Source: Saccharothrix sp. ALI-22-I
GTDB lineage: Bacteria; Actinomycetota; Actinomycetes; Mycobacteriales; Pseudonocardiaceae
Assembly: GCF_001984175.1 (NCBI RefSeq)
Contig: NZ_MTQP01000063.1
Coordinates: 248,001-312,000 of the forward strand
DNA length: 64,000 nucleotides
Direction: 5' to 3'
A program made the position numbers and the translations under genes. The notes beneath the pieces are model-generated. The model worked only from the letters and a program-made list of their open reading frames with translations. It was not told where the DNA came from and ran no database searches. The number at the start of each line of letters is the position of its first letter. The stretch's first letter is position 1. Positions 1 to 8,838 of this stretch are shown here, one piece after another.

Positions 1-2
1 GG

Positions 3-524
3 GCGTACTGGCACGGGCGGCCCGGTGGAGCCTGGACCTACAGCAGCACGAGCGCGAGCGCGTACGACCCCGCGCCGGGGAGCGTGGAGGGCTGGTCGTT
101 CGGTGCGGGCGAGCAGCCCGGCATCGCACCGCCGGCACCCGCGCCCGCCCCCGCACCGGCGCCTCAGCCGACCCAGCCCGTGCCGCAACCACCCACACCA
201 CAGCCGGGACAGCCCGCCCAACCTGGTCAGCCCGCACCGCAGCCTGGTCAGCCGACGCAGCAGCCCGCGCAGTCGGAGACACCTGCGCCGACCACGACCC
301 CGGAGACGACGTCCGCGCCGCCCGCTTCGGAGACGGCGACCAGTAGTAGTACGGCATCCGGTTCGTCGGTCACACCGACGAGCACGACATCGGTGGCGGT
401 GGAGCCGACGGCCGGCACGTCGTCCGGTGGCACGGTCGGGCTGGTGGTGGGGCTCGTGGTGATCGCCGCGCTGGCCGTTCTGGGTGTGCGGACCGCGCGG
501 CGGCGGGCCGAGGCAGCGGAGTGA
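3..524 (+). CDS. SCO2322-family secreted/membrane-anchored protein, 3' part
   Basis: The gene enters from the left edge in the frame that begins at base 3. It shows the pattern YWHGRPGGAWTYS...GSVEGWSF, which I recognise as the end of the globular part of SCO2322-family proteins. These are encoded beside the CbiQ/ATPase/S-component genes of an ECF transporter in Streptomyces. A long Pro/Ala/Gln/Thr/Ser-rich stalk follows. The protein ends in one hydrophobic helix (about residues 140-162 of the visible part) and an Arg-rich tail, typical of a surface protein anchored at its C-terminus. Its likely role is accessory to uptake of the ECF substrate outside the cell, but its biochemical function is not known. 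It was probably co-transcribed with the genes from 1470 before the tnpB remnant inserted. Confidence 0.75.
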   Translation, partial: AYWHGRPGGAWTYSSTSASAYDPAPGSVEGWSFGAGEQPGIAPPAPAPAPAPAPQPTQPVPQPPTPQPGQPAQPGQPAPQPGQPTQQPAQSETPAPTTTPETTSAPPASETATSSSTASGSSVTPTSTTSVAVEPTAGTSSGGTVGLVVGLVVIAALAVLGVRTARRRAEAAE

Positions 525-534
525 GCCTGCACCG

Positions 535-672
535 TTGCGTGAATCTCAGCGTTTCTTTCGCTGGTCATCTTCCTGCTTCATCGACCGTTGCCTACCTCGG
601 AGGGTGAGGTCTTACGTGGTCTCCACAGGTGTTTTTCCTCTCCGGGGAACTTCCCGGAGAGGGTCGGCGATG
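535..672 (-). other. Probable right end / guide-RNA region of the tnpB element
   Basis: This DNA lies directly 3' of the tnpB remnant, where IS200/IS605 elements carry their right end and the omega (guide) RNA. It contains a perfect 10-bp hairpin at 637-646/653-662 with a 6-base loop. On the minus strand a conserved-looking stretch follows, with a small AGCG/CGCT hairpin and the run GAGATTCACGCAACG. The boundary with host DNA should fall just after the stop codon of the preceding gene (524). That this is an omega RNA is inference from position and structure. Confidence 0.35.
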
Positions 673-1419
673 TCAAGGTGTCAGGTCGGCGAGCATCGCG
701 GTGAGCAGGTTGCCCGCCGCGTTGGCGTCCCGGTCGTGCACGACGCCGCAGCCCGGGCATGTCCACGTGCGGTCGGCGAGGATCAGGCCCCGGTTGATCC
801 GACCGCAATCACCACAGGTCCTGGAGGACGGGAACCAGCGGTCGGCTTTCCAGACCCGGGAGCCGTACCAGCTCGATTTGTAGTCGAGTTGGCGGACGAA
901 CTCGCCGAACCCGGAATCGGAGACGGCTCGGGCGAACCCGCGGTTCCTGGCCATGCCCTTGACGTTCAGGGTCTCCACCGCGATGGCCGACTTGGTTCTC
1001 GCCAGCCGGGTGGTGGTCAGGTGCAGGAAGTCCCGCCTGCGGTCGGCGACCCGCAGGTGCAGCCGCGCCACGCGTTGACGGGCCTTGGCCCGGTTGGCAG
1101 AGCCCTCCCGGGAGCGGGCCAGCTTCCGGTTGGCCCCCTTCAGGGCACGCTGGGCGGCCTTGAGCGGCCTGGGTGCGTGGATCTCCTCGATGCCGCCGTC
1201 GGTGCCGCGAATGACCACGAAGGTCTTCAGGCCCAGGTCGATGCCGCACTTCGGGGCCCGCTCGTCGACCCGACGTCGTTTGTTGATGTCGTCGCGGTCC
1301 ACCTCGATCTGGAAGGACACCCACCAGCGCCCGGCCTGCTCATGCACGGTCGCGCCGAGGACGCGGGCATGGCCGATGCCCAGGCGGCCTGACAGTGTCC
1401 ACCCCGAACACGCGCCCAA
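673..1419 (-). pseudogene. tnpB: Truncated TnpB (IS200/IS605-type RNA-guided nuclease)
   Basis: The encoded 248 residues match the C-terminal two thirds of TnpB. They start at the segment ATVHEQAGRWWVSFQIEV and run through the RuvC Asp (CGIDLGLK), the RuvC Glu (AVETLNVKGM), a four-Cys zinc finger (CGDC...CPGC) and the last RuvC Asp (HDRDANAAGNL). TnpB proteins are usually about 370-420 residues. The N-terminal part that recognises target motif and RNA is missing, and the upstream DNA is already the leader of the next gene. The catalytic residues are intact, but the protein is unlikely to work as a guided nuclease. It lies antisense inside an ECF-transporter operon, between the accessory gene and the T component. 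Confidence 0.85.
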
Positions 1420-1469
1420 TCACCGAGCCGCATCCGAAGATCATAACGAAGAAGCGCCAGGAACCGCTG

Positions 1470-2555
1470 ATGAACACCCCATCGGTTCCGTGCCCCGGCG
1501 CGTGGTGGCTGTGGGCGTTGTGCCTCGCCGCCGTGGCCAGCCGCACGACCAACCCGGTGCTGCTGGCGCTGGTGATCGCGGTCGCCGGGTACGTGGCCGT
1601 GTCGTGCCGCGAGGACACGCCGTGGGCCAGTGCCTACGGGGTGTTCCTCAAGTTCGCGCTGGTGGTGCTCGCGATCCGGGTGGTGTTGCACGTGCTGCTC
1701 GGGGGTGTCGGCGGGCCGACGGTGCTGGTGACGTTGCCCGAGATCCCGTTGCCGGAGTGGGCGCGGGGTATCCGGCTGGGTGGTCCGGTCAGTGCCGAAG
1801 GGCTGGCTTTCGCGCTGTACCAGGGACTTCAGCTGGCGACGTTGCTGTGTTGCGTGGGCGCGGCGAACGCGTTGGCCAACGCCAAGCGGCTGCTGCGGTC
1901 GCTGCCGGCCGCGTTGTACGAGGTGAGCGTGGCGGTGGTGGTGGCGTTGACCGTGGCGCCGCAGTTGGTGGCGAGTGCGCGGTCGGTTCGTCGGGCGCGT
2001 GCGTTGCGGGGTGACGCGGTGCGTGGGGTGAAGGCGGTGCGGGTGCTGATGGTGCCGGTGTTGGAGGACGCGTTCGAACGGTCCCTGGTGCTGGCGGCGG
2101 CGATGGACTCGCGCGGGTACGGCCGCACGGCGGGGCTGCCGAAGAGGACCCGGGTGGTGACCGGCGTGTTGGTGCTGGGCGGGTTGCTCGGGTTGTGCGT
2201 CGGCGCGTACGGGTTGCTCGACGGCAGCGCGCCGGCGGTGGTGGGCACGCCGATGCTGGTGGCGGGTTCGGTGTTGGCGATCGCGGGGCTGTGGACCGGG
2301 TCGCGGCGGGTGCGGCGCAGCCGGTACCGACTGGACCGGTGGGGGCCGCGTGAGCTGCTGATCATCGCGTCCGGGCTGGTGGCGGCGTTGGCGACCTACC
2401 TCGCACCGGCTTCGCTCGGCGGGGCCGTGCTGACGCCGAGCACGGTGCCGTTGGTGGCGCCCGAACTGCCGTTGCTGCCCGCGATCGGTCTGCTGTGCGC
2501 GCTGGCGCCCGTGGTGATCGCCGGTCGGAAGACCCCGAACAGGAAGGCGACATGA
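1470..2555 (+). CDS. ECF transporter T component (CbiQ family membrane protein)
   Basis: A 361-residue membrane protein with several hydrophobic helices in both halves. The cytoplasmic middle segment contains the Ala-Arg-rich coupling motifs of EcfT/CbiQ (RRARALRGDAVRG, and AMDSRGYGR near residue 210). It is the transmembrane scaffold that couples the ATPases to the substrate-binding S component. I chose the ATG at 1470 because AGGAA lies 6 bases upstream and the protein then begins at the first hydrophobic segment. An earlier in-frame ATG at 1395 would add a polar stretch that overlaps the tnpB remnant. The stop overlaps the next start (ATGA), so translation is coupled. The protein is longer than classical CbiQ (about 250 residues), with extra C-terminal helices as in the actinobacterial versions. 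Confidence 0.85.
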   Translation: MNTPSVPCPGAWWLWALCLAAVASRTTNPVLLALVIAVAGYVAVSCREDTPWASAYGVFLKFALVVLAIRVVLHVLLGGVGGPTVLVTLPEIPLPEWARGIRLGGPVSAEGLAFALYQGLQLATLLCCVGAANALANAKRLLRSLPAALYEVSVAVVVALTVAPQLVASARSVRRARALRGDAVRGVKAVRVLMVPVLEDAFERSLVLAAAMDSRGYGRTAGLPKRTRVVTGVLVLGGLLGLCVGAYGLLDGSAPAVVGTPMLVAGSVLAIAGLWTGSRRVRRSRYRLDRWGPRELLIIASGLVAALATYLAPASLGGAVLTPSTVPLVAPELPLLPAIGLLCALAPVVIAGRKTPNRKAT

Positions 2556-4153
2556 TCCGGTTCGAGAACGTCTCGGTCACCTACCGCGACGCCGCCGCGC
2601 CGGCGTTGGCCGGGGTGGATCTGCACGTGCCGGAGGGCGAGCTGTGCCTGGTGGTCGGGCGCACGGGGTCGGGCAAGTCGACGCTGCTGCGCGCGGTCAA
2701 CGGTCTCGTGCCGCACTTCACCGGCGGCACGCTCAACGGCAGGGTGCTGGTGGCCGGTCGTGATACCCGCACGCACCCGCCGCGCGAGCTGGCCGACGTG
2801 GTCGGGATGGTGGCGCAGGACCCGCAGGCCGGGTTCGTCACGGACTCGGTCGAGGAGGAGCTGGCTTACTCGATGGAGTCGCTGGCGTTGCCCCACCCGG
2901 TGATGCGCAAGCGGGTCGAGGAGACGTTGGACCTGCTCGGGTTGGCCGATCTGCGGCACCGGCCGCTGGCGACGTTGTCCGGTGGGCAGCAGCAGCGGGT
3001 GGCCGTCGGCGCGGCGCTCACCGCACACCCGAGGGTGTTGGTGCTGGACGAGCCGACGTCGGCGCTCGATCCCGGTGCGGCGGAGGACGTGCTGGCCGCG
3101 TTGCACCGGCTCGTGCACGACCTGGGCATGACGGTGTTGATCGCCGAGCACCGGCTGGAACGGGTGGCGCAGTACGCGGACCGGGTGGTGTGGCTGCCGG
3201 GCGGTGGACTGCCCCCGGTCGCGGGTGAGCCCGGTCCGGTGTTGGCGGACGCGCCGGTCGCGCCGCCCGTGGTGCGGTTGGGTCAGTTGGCCGGGTGGGA
3301 GCCGGTGCCGGTGTCCATCCGGGACGCGCGGCGGCTGGCCGGCCCGCTGCGCGACCGCCTCGCGTCACCACCGGTGGTGTCGGCGGCGCGGTCGGTGGAA
3401 CTGTTGCGTGCTACGGATCTCCGGGTCCGCTACTCCACTGTGGACGCTCTGCGCGGTGTGTCGCTGAGTGTGGGTGCGGGTGAGAGAGTGGCCGTGATGG
3501 GTCGCAACGGTTCGGGCAAGTCGAGTCTGCTGTGGGCGGTGCAGGGCACCGGCAAGCGGTCCGGTGGTGATGTGTCGGTGGACGGTGTGGACCCGGCATC
3601 GCTCAAGCCCGGTCCGCGCCGGAAGGCGATCGGCCTGGTGCCGCAGCAGCCTGGGGATCTGCTGTACCTGCACACCGTCGGCGGCGAATGCGCGCAGGCC
3701 GATCGCGAGTCGGGGAAGCCCCCTGGCACGTGCCGTGAGTTCCTGGACCGGCTGGCACCCGGCATCCCGGACTCGCAGCACCCGCGCGACCTGTCCGAGG
3801 GCCAACGGCTGGCGCTGGTGTTGGCCGTAGCGCTCACCCCGTCGCCGCGCGCGGTGTTGCTGGACGAGCCGACCCGGGGTTTGGACTACCCCGCCAAGTC
3901 CCGCTTGGCCGCCGCGTTGCGCGACCTCGCCGACAACGGTCACGCGATCGTGCTGGCCACGCACGACGTGGAGTTCGTCGCCGAGTACGCGACCCGCGTC
4001 GTGGTCCTGGCCGAGGGCGCGGTGGTCGCCGACGGCCCGACCGCCGAGGTGGTCACCGCGTCCCCGATCTTCTCACCGCAGGTGGCCAAGGTGCTGGCCC
4101 CGCAGCCATGGCTGACCGTGGCCGACGTGCGCGCGGCCCTGGCGGCGCGATGA
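2552..4153 (+). CDS. ECF transporter energising subunit, two fused ABC ATPases
   Basis: A 533-residue protein with two complete ABC ATPase domains, equivalent to EcfA1 and EcfA2 in one chain. The first domain has Walker A GRTGSGKST near residue 38, signature LSGGQQQR and Walker B VLVLDEPTSALD. The second has Walker A GRNGSGKSS near residue 315, a degenerate signature (LSEGQRLA) and Walker B VLLDEPTRGLD. ATP hydrolysis on the inner membrane face powers vitamin or metal uptake with the T and S components. The start overlaps the upstream stop, and the stop overlaps the next start at 4150, so the three genes form one coupled operon. The substrate cannot be read from this subunit. Confidence 0.93.
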   Translation: MIRFENVSVTYRDAAAPALAGVDLHVPEGELCLVVGRTGSGKSTLLRAVNGLVPHFTGGTLNGRVLVAGRDTRTHPPRELADVVGMVAQDPQAGFVTDSVEEELAYSMESLALPHPVMRKRVEETLDLLGLADLRHRPLATLSGGQQQRVAVGAALTAHPRVLVLDEPTSALDPGAAEDVLAALHRLVHDLGMTVLIAEHRLERVAQYADRVVWLPGGGLPPVAGEPGPVLADAPVAPPVVRLGQLAGWEPVPVSIRDARRLAGPLRDRLASPPVVSAARSVELLRATDLRVRYSTVDALRGVSLSVGAGERVAVMGRNGSGKSSLLWAVQGTGKRSGGDVSVDGVDPASLKPGPRRKAIGLVPQQPGDLLYLHTVGGECAQADRESGKPPGTCREFLDRLAPGIPDSQHPRDLSEGQRLALVLAVALTPSPRAVLLDEPTRGLDYPAKSRLAAALRDLADNGHAIVLATHDVEFVAEYATRVVVLAEGAVVADGPTAEVVTASPIFSPQVAKVLAPQPWLTVADVRAALAAR

Positions 4154-5001
4154 GCACCTCCCCCATCCGCATCCGGCCACGCGCGACTCTGGCGCTGGCC
4201 GTGGCGGCGGCGATCAGTGTGGTGGCGTTCGGGTGGCCGTTGCTGGTCTCCGCCGACGCGGACATCGCCCGGGGCACGACCGCGCCGTGGACGTTCGCCC
4301 TGCTCCTGCCGCTCGTGCTGGCCGTGGTGCTGGCGGAGATCAGCGAAGGCGGGTTGGACGCGAAGGCCGTGGCGATGCTCGGCGTGCTGTCTGCGCTGGG
4401 CGCGGCGATCCGGCCGCTCGGCGCGGGCACGGCGGGGATCGAGACGGTGTTCTTCCTGCTCGTCCTGGGCGGTCGGGTGTTCGGGCCGGGGTTCGGGTTC
4501 GTGCTCGGCAACACGATGTTGTTCGCGTCCGCGCTGCTCACCGGCGGAGTGGGGCCGTGGCTTCCCTACCAGATGCTGGGCGCGGCCTGGGTGGCGTTGG
4601 GTGCGGGGCTGTTGCCGTCGATGCGTGTGCCGTCGTTGGGAGGCAGAGCCGAACTGGCGATGCTCGCCGCGTACAGCGCCGCCGCCTCACTGGTCTACGG
4701 GCTGCTGCTGAACCTGTCGTTCTGGCCGTTCGCGTTGGGCGCGGGCGCCACATCGTTGTCCTACCAGCCGGGCGGGCCGATCCTGGACAACCTCGTGCGC
4801 GTGGTCGCGTTCAGCCTTGCCACGTCCCTCGGCTGGGACGTCGGCCGCGCGATCACCACCACGATCCTCGTCCTCGCGACCGGCCCGGTGCTGCTGCGAA
4901 CACTGCGCCGGGCCGCCCGCAAGGCGTCGTTCGGCGAACCCGTGTTCAGCGCGGCAACTGCGCCGCAACCTCCGCCAGCGCGTCCAGCACCTCCGGCGTG
5001 A
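4150..5001 (+). CDS. ECF transporter S component (substrate-binding membrane protein)
   Basis: A 283-residue hydrophobic protein with about six membrane helices, last in the coupled ECF operon. This is the position and size of the S component in the SCO2321-2325-type locus of Streptomyces. It would bind the vitamin or cofactor and deliver it through the T component. The substrate is unknown. A conserved-looking segment GRVFGPGFGFVLGNTMLFASALLTGGVGPWLPYQMLG is split here only for description: the Gly-rich loop is followed by a helix, at about residues 112-145. The last 56 bases overlap the 3' end of the opposing gene, and the C-terminus is a Pro/Ala tail without predicted structure. Confidence 0.82.
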   Translation: MSTSPIRIRPRATLALAVAAAISVVAFGWPLLVSADADIARGTTAPWTFALLLPLVLAVVLAEISEGGLDAKAVAMLGVLSALGAAIRPLGAGTAGIETVFFLLVLGGRVFGPGFGFVLGNTMLFASALLTGGVGPWLPYQMLGAAWVALGAGLLPSMRVPSLGGRAELAMLAAYSAAASLVYGLLLNLSFWPFALGAGATSLSYQPGGPILDNLVRVVAFSLATSLGWDVGRAITTTILVLATGPVLLRTLRRAARKASFGEPVFSAATAPQPPPARPAPPA

Positions 5002-5608
5002 CATAGCCGGCGGCGACCTCGGCCTCGGCGACGGTGACCGTGGTCCGGTCCCGGTCCGAGCCGTAGTTGTCCCCGCTGAACGCGATGTCCGCCAAGCCGA
5101 CCATGCCGCCACCCAACGGCGTGACGTCGCCGGTGCCGGACGCGTCCATCAGGTCCTGGAACTTCCGCGCGTCACCGCGTGACGAGAACCCGACCCACGC
5201 CACCGCGATCACCGCCGAGTTGCCCGCGTCGTCGCCGACGGTGAACAGCACCCGGTCCATCGACGTGCACCCGGACTGCTGCAAGAACTCCCGCACACCG
5301 CCGAACGACGCCGCCACGCACTCCGTCTGCTGCTTCGCGGTCTGCTTGAGCCCGTGCAACCCCATCCGCCGCCACGCGCCCTCGGCGTCACCCCGTCGTG
5401 CCAGGTCACCGCCCTCGGCCTTGCGCGCCGCGACGCTCGCCCCCGGACCACCGCCACCGGAGCCGCCCGTGCTGAGACCGACCGCTCCCCCGTACCCCAT
5501 CGCGCCGAGCGCGACCAACCCGACCAACAGCACCGACCCGGTTCGCCCGCCCCCGCCGGCGACCGGCCGCACACGGCCTTTCTCATCCGCGTAGAAACCC
5601 TTGGGCAC
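4946..5608 (-). CDS. Hypothetical membrane-anchored extracytoplasmic protein
   Basis: I do not recognise the family. The 220-residue protein has a short basic N-terminus (PKGFYADEKGRVRPV), one hydrophobic helix at about residues 23-45, a Gly/Ser linker, and a soluble domain with two Cys residues that could form a disulfide. I chose the GTG at 5608 because a strong GGAGGAGG lies just upstream; a longer reading from 5641 would put that ribosome site inside the gene. It is convergent with the ECF S-component gene and overlaps its last 56 bases, so the two cannot be fully expressed without antisense overlap. It may be a cell-envelope protein of unknown role. Confidence 0.6.
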   Translation of the reverse strand: MPKGFYADEKGRVRPVAGGGGRTGSVLLVGLVALGAMGYGGAVGLSTGGSGGGGPGASVAARKAEGGDLARRGDAEGAWRRMGLHGLKQTAKQQTECVAASFGGVREFLQQSGCTSMDRVLFTVGDDAGNSAVIAVAWVGFSSRGDARKFQDLMDASGTGDVTPLGGGMVGLADIAFSGDNYGSDRDRTTVTVAEAEVAAGYVTPEVLDALAEVAAQLPR

Positions 5609-5707
5609 AGTGACCTCCTCCCCCACAGGAAGGTTTAGCAACGCTGGGGGTAGCGAGACCCGATTTTCGCGGAGATCCCCTCGAAGAGCGCAAACCGAAC
5701 GGTCGGT

Positions 5708-6274
5708 TCACTGACCGTGAGTAATCCGCCACGTGTCGTAGTCCTCCGGTGAGCCCACACCGTCGTCCAGCACCGAGCGGTAGACGTCGAAGCTGCGGTA
5801 GTCCGGCCGCGAGTGCTTGATCATCAGGATCACCGCCCGCGCCTCCGGTGTGATCCGGCCCGGCAACGCGCGCACGTGCCCGAGATCGGGTTGGCGTTCC
5901 GGTTCGTCCACGAACCAGATGTCCAGGTTCCACTCCGGCCCGGTGTCGTCGCGGTACTTCACGCCCAGGTACAGGCCGTCCGGGTAGGCGTCCGGTTCGG
6001 CGTTCCAGCGGCCGTGGTCCTTGCGGAACTGTGCCACGCGCACCCGCTCGGACAACGCCAGTTCCGCAGCGACCCGCACCACCGCGCCAACGTCCAGCAC
6101 CGGGCACACCACGGTGATGTCGACGTCCGGCACCACCATCAGGCCCAACGCCGAACTGCCCGTGCGCACCGGCTCGCCGAGCGCCGACAGCAGCCGGTCC
6201 AGCCCGAGGTCCGCCACGACCCCGTCCGCCTGCGCTTGCAACTCACCCTGCCGCCGCAGCAACTCGTCGATCAT
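5708..6274 (-). CDS. Nucleotidyltransferase-fold protein (predicted)
   Basis: A 188-residue cytoplasmic protein. The segment VPDVDITVVCPVL (about residues 48-60) resembles the catalytic strand of minimal nucleotidyltransferases, which carry two Asp residues after a Gly-Ser loop; TGSSALGLM lies just before it. A second acidic strand, WNLDIWFVDEPER, fits the third metal ligand of that fold. The C-terminal half looks helical. The role could be transfer of a nucleotide to a small molecule or protein, but no specific substrate can be named. It lies 16 bases downstream of the MFS exporter gene on the same strand and may be co-transcribed with it. Confidence 0.55.
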   Translation of the reverse strand: MIDELLRRQGELQAQADGVVADLGLDRLLSALGEPVRTGSSALGLMVVPDVDITVVCPVLDVGAVVRVAAELALSERVRVAQFRKDHGRWNAEPDAYPDGLYLGVKYRDDTGPEWNLDIWFVDEPERQPDLGHVRALPGRITPEARAVILMIKHSRPDYRSFDVYRSVLDDGVGSPEDYDTWRITHGQ

Positions 6275-6290
6275 GACCCCAGTATCGCCG

Positions 6291-7475
6291 CTACGCGATC
6301 ACCCGGCGGCGGGCGGCCAGCAGCAGGGCCAGCCCGAGCACCGACATGACCAGGCCCATGCCGTACGCGGTGCGGTAGCCGAGGTGCTGGGCCAGGCCCA
6401 GCAGCGGCCCGGCCAGCATCGCGCTGGTCTTGGCCGTGTTCGTGTAGAGCGTGCTGGCGTAACCCGGCCGGTCCGGCGCGAGGTCCTGGAAGTACGAGAT
6501 GCCCACGCCCATCACCGCGGAGATCACCACTGCGTGCAGCACCTGCGCGGCCATCACCTGCCAGGTCGCCTGGGTGGCGAGCATGATCGCGTAGTACGCC
6601 AGCGCCACCGCGCCGCCCGCCAGCACGAGCACCCGGTGGTTGAACCGGATCGCCAACGCGCCGAAGCCGAGCATCAGCGGGATCTCCAGGGCCGCGCACA
6701 GACCCAGCACCAGACCCGCGTCACCGGCCGTGCCGCCCAGGTTCTCGGTGATGAACAACGGCATCGCCGCCACACCGACCGCCGTCGCGCCTTGCAGCAG
6801 CACGAACGCCGAAGCCGCGAGCACGACCTCCCGCCGCAGCCCGGACTCCCGCCGCACCTCGTGCGACGGCGTGGCGGACGGCCCCAGCTCGGGCAGCCAC
6901 ACCAACGTCACCACCACGGCCAGCACGTACACCGCGGCGCTGGCGGCGAACAGGCCGGTGAACCCGCCGCCCACGATGAGCAGCGCACCCAGCGGCGGCC
7001 CGCCGACCCAGGCGATCGACATCGTCATCCGCAGGCCGCTCATCACCAACGGCGCCTTGGCTGACCCGCTGCGTTCCAGCAATTGGCGCGCATAGGCGAA
7101 CATCTGCGGCATCTGCGAGGACGCGACCGCCGACAACGTGACCGCCACCACCATCAGCAGCCAGTAGTCGCGCAGGACCGCGAGCAGCACCCACGCCAGC
7201 GCACCCGCCACCCCAGCCACCGCCAGCAGCGTGCGGCGGATCGCCCGCGAGTCGGAGAACCGGCCGATCAGCGTGCTCACCAGCATCGACACCAGTGCGC
7301 TGACCAACAGGAACGCCCCGACCGCGACCGGACCCGCCTGCACTTCCTTGATCAGGAACAGCGACATGAACGGGCTCGCCAGCGCATACCCGACGCCCGT
7401 CAGCAGGCTCACCGACACCAACGGGACGAAGGGCCGGGAACGGGTCGGGGCAGGGGTCTTGCTCAGCGCGGACAC
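6291..7475 (-). CDS. MFS transporter, sugar-efflux (SET) type
   Basis: A 394-residue protein with about 12 membrane helices and the MFS loop motif GRFSDSRAIRR between helices 2 and 3. The N-terminal half (VSLLTGVGYALASPFMSLFL) and the motif SYFQDLAPDRPGYAS after helix 10 resemble the SetA/SotA sugar-efflux group, so export of a sugar or sugar-like compound is plausible. I chose the GTG at 7475 because the protein then begins just before helix 1; earlier in-frame starts add a 72-residue polar stretch. No regulator is adjacent. Confidence 0.8.
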   Translation of the reverse strand: MSALSKTPAPTRSRPFVPLVSVSLLTGVGYALASPFMSLFLIKEVQAGPVAVGAFLLVSALVSMLVSTLIGRFSDSRAIRRTLLAVAGVAGALAWVLLAVLRDYWLLMVVAVTLSAVASSQMPQMFAYARQLLERSGSAKAPLVMSGLRMTMSIAWVGGPPLGALLIVGGGFTGLFAASAAVYVLAVVVTLVWLPELGPSATPSHEVRRESGLRREVVLAASAFVLLQGATAVGVAAMPLFITENLGGTAGDAGLVLGLCAALEIPLMLGFGALAIRFNHRVLVLAGGAVALAYYAIMLATQATWQVMAAQVLHAVVISAVMGVGISYFQDLAPDRPGYASTLYTNTAKTSAMLAGPLLGLAQHLGYRTAYGMGLVMSVLGLALLLAARRRVIA

Positions 7476-7689
7476 ACCGGCGATCCTCGCCGCCCACAGG
7501 GGCGGCGAGGAAGCGGATTTCCGGCACCCGCACCGGTGAGAGCGCTCACACCCGGCCGCGGTGACCGCGGGCCAGGAGGTTTCGAGTTCCGGAACGACCC
7601 GGAACGCACGGAGGTGACATGCGTCTGCACGCCCGATGACATGACCACCCCGGACCCTCCCCCTGAACGACAGGGGAAGGGGAACGGGC

Positions 7690-8108
7690 ATGGATTACGC
7701 CTTCGAGGCGGAAGGCCTGGTCAAGCGGTACGGGAAGACCACCGCGCTGGCCGGTGTCGATCTCGCCGCACGACCGGGCACGGTACTGGGGGTGCGTTCT
7801 CGGTGAGCTGGGTGTTCGTGCTGGTGGGGATGCTGGCGCGGCAGGCGGGCACGGTGCAGGGCATCGCGTTCCTGACCCTGTTCCCGATGACGTTCGGCAC
7901 CAGCATGATCGCGCCGGCGGAGACGTTGCCGGGCTGGCTGCGGTCGTGGGTGGAGATCAACCCGGTGACTCACGTGATGGACGCGTCACGCGGCCTGCTG
8001 GTCGGCGGCCCGGTCGCCGGACCCGTGGCGTGGACGCTGTTCTGGTCGGCACTGTTCGTCGCCGTCTTCGCCCCACTGGCCGTCCACGCCTACCGCCGCC
8101 GCACGTGA
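7690..8108 (+). pseudogene. Deletion remnant joining DrrA-type ATPase start to DrrB-type permease end
   Basis: Bases 7690-7806 encode the N-terminus of a daunorubicin-resistance-type ABC ATPase (EAEGLVKRYGKTTALAGVDL), then stop before Walker A. In another frame, from about 7796 to 8108, lies the C-terminal third of the matching permease: helices plus the motif FGTSMIAPAETLPGWL and the INPVTHVMDASRGL segment typical of DrrB. One deletion has removed roughly 290 residues of the ATPase and 150 of the permease, leaving a frameshifted junction. A normal ribosome site (GGGGAACGGGC) and a CCCCTG/CAGGGG hairpin (7660-7676) remain upstream. No functional product is expected. Confidence 0.8.
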
Positions 8109-8148
8109 CCGACGGCGGTAGGAGCACGGCCCGTCGAACGCGCCGGAT

Positions 8149-8838
8149 TCAGGTCGACGGTGGGTAGCCGTCGTAGTCGTGCCAGCCGTCGGGTTGGGCC
8201 ATCAGTTCGTGCCAGGTGGGCCAGGCGACCTGCGTCTTCTGCCGAACGAGTTCGCCCGGCATGCTGAACGGCGGAGCCTTCTGCGGCTTGTCGAGCGCCT
8301 GGTCGACGATCGCGTCGTAGAGCACGGCACCGGCGTGCAGGCGCGGCAGGACCGCGTGGACGCGGTCGGCGTAGCCCGGCGGCAGGGCAGGGGAACCGGC
8401 ACCGAGGTCGTACCCGGCACCGGCCGTGACCAGGGCGATCTCGGGCCGCTTGCGCATCGCGACGTCGAAGCAGGTGTGCAGCGCGATCGCGTCCCAGACG
8501 ATTTCGACCCGCTGTGGTGGCAGCCCCTGCTCGGTGAGGAAGCGAGCGGCCAGGTCGGCGCCGTCGAGTTCGAAGGGCTGATCGCCGTTGCCCTCGCCGC
8601 TGAGCCCGGCGTCGTGCAGCACACAGCCCAGGAACAGCAGTTCGTCGTCGTAGTCGTGATCGGGCCGCAGACCGCGTTGTCCACCGAGGAATCGCCCGTA
8701 GAGATAGGTCCGCATGCTGTGGTTGAAGATCGCCGGATCCTCGATGCCCCGCGCGAAGCGGATCGCGTTGCGGGTCAGGTCGGTCAGCGGAAACGGCAGT
8801 TCCCGGTATGGGTCGGTCACGTCGGGCACCGGGCTCAC
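8149..8838 (-). CDS. HD-domain protein (predicted phosphohydrolase)
   Basis: A 229-residue protein with an HD-type metal-binding fold: NHSMRTYLYG (about residue 38), LGCVLHDAGL (the HD pair, about residue 73) and a later IALHTCFD. Similar stand-alone HD proteins act on nucleotides or small molecules, and cyanamide-hydratase-like members share this pattern. The natural substrate is unknown. The GTG start at 8838 overlaps the stop of the upstream membrane-protein gene (GTGA), so the two are coupled and probably share the MarR-type operator at 9345-9396. Confidence 0.8.
   Translation of the reverse strand: MSPVPDVTDPYRELPFPLTDLTRNAIRFARGIEDPAIFNHSMRTYLYGRFLGGQRGLRPDHDYDDELLFLGCVLHDAGLSGEGNGDQPFELDGADLAARFLTEQGLPPQRVEIVWDAIALHTCFDVAMRKRPEIALVTAGAGYDLGAGSPALPPGYADRVHAVLPRLHAGAVLYDAIVDQALDKPQKAPPFSMPGELVRQKTQVAWPTWHELMAQPDGWHDYDGYPPST

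Noticed and set aside
1395-1469. Earlier start for the CbiQ-type gene
   Set aside because: It adds 25 polar residues, has no ribosome site and overlaps the tnpB remnant; the ATG at 1470 has AGGAA well placed.
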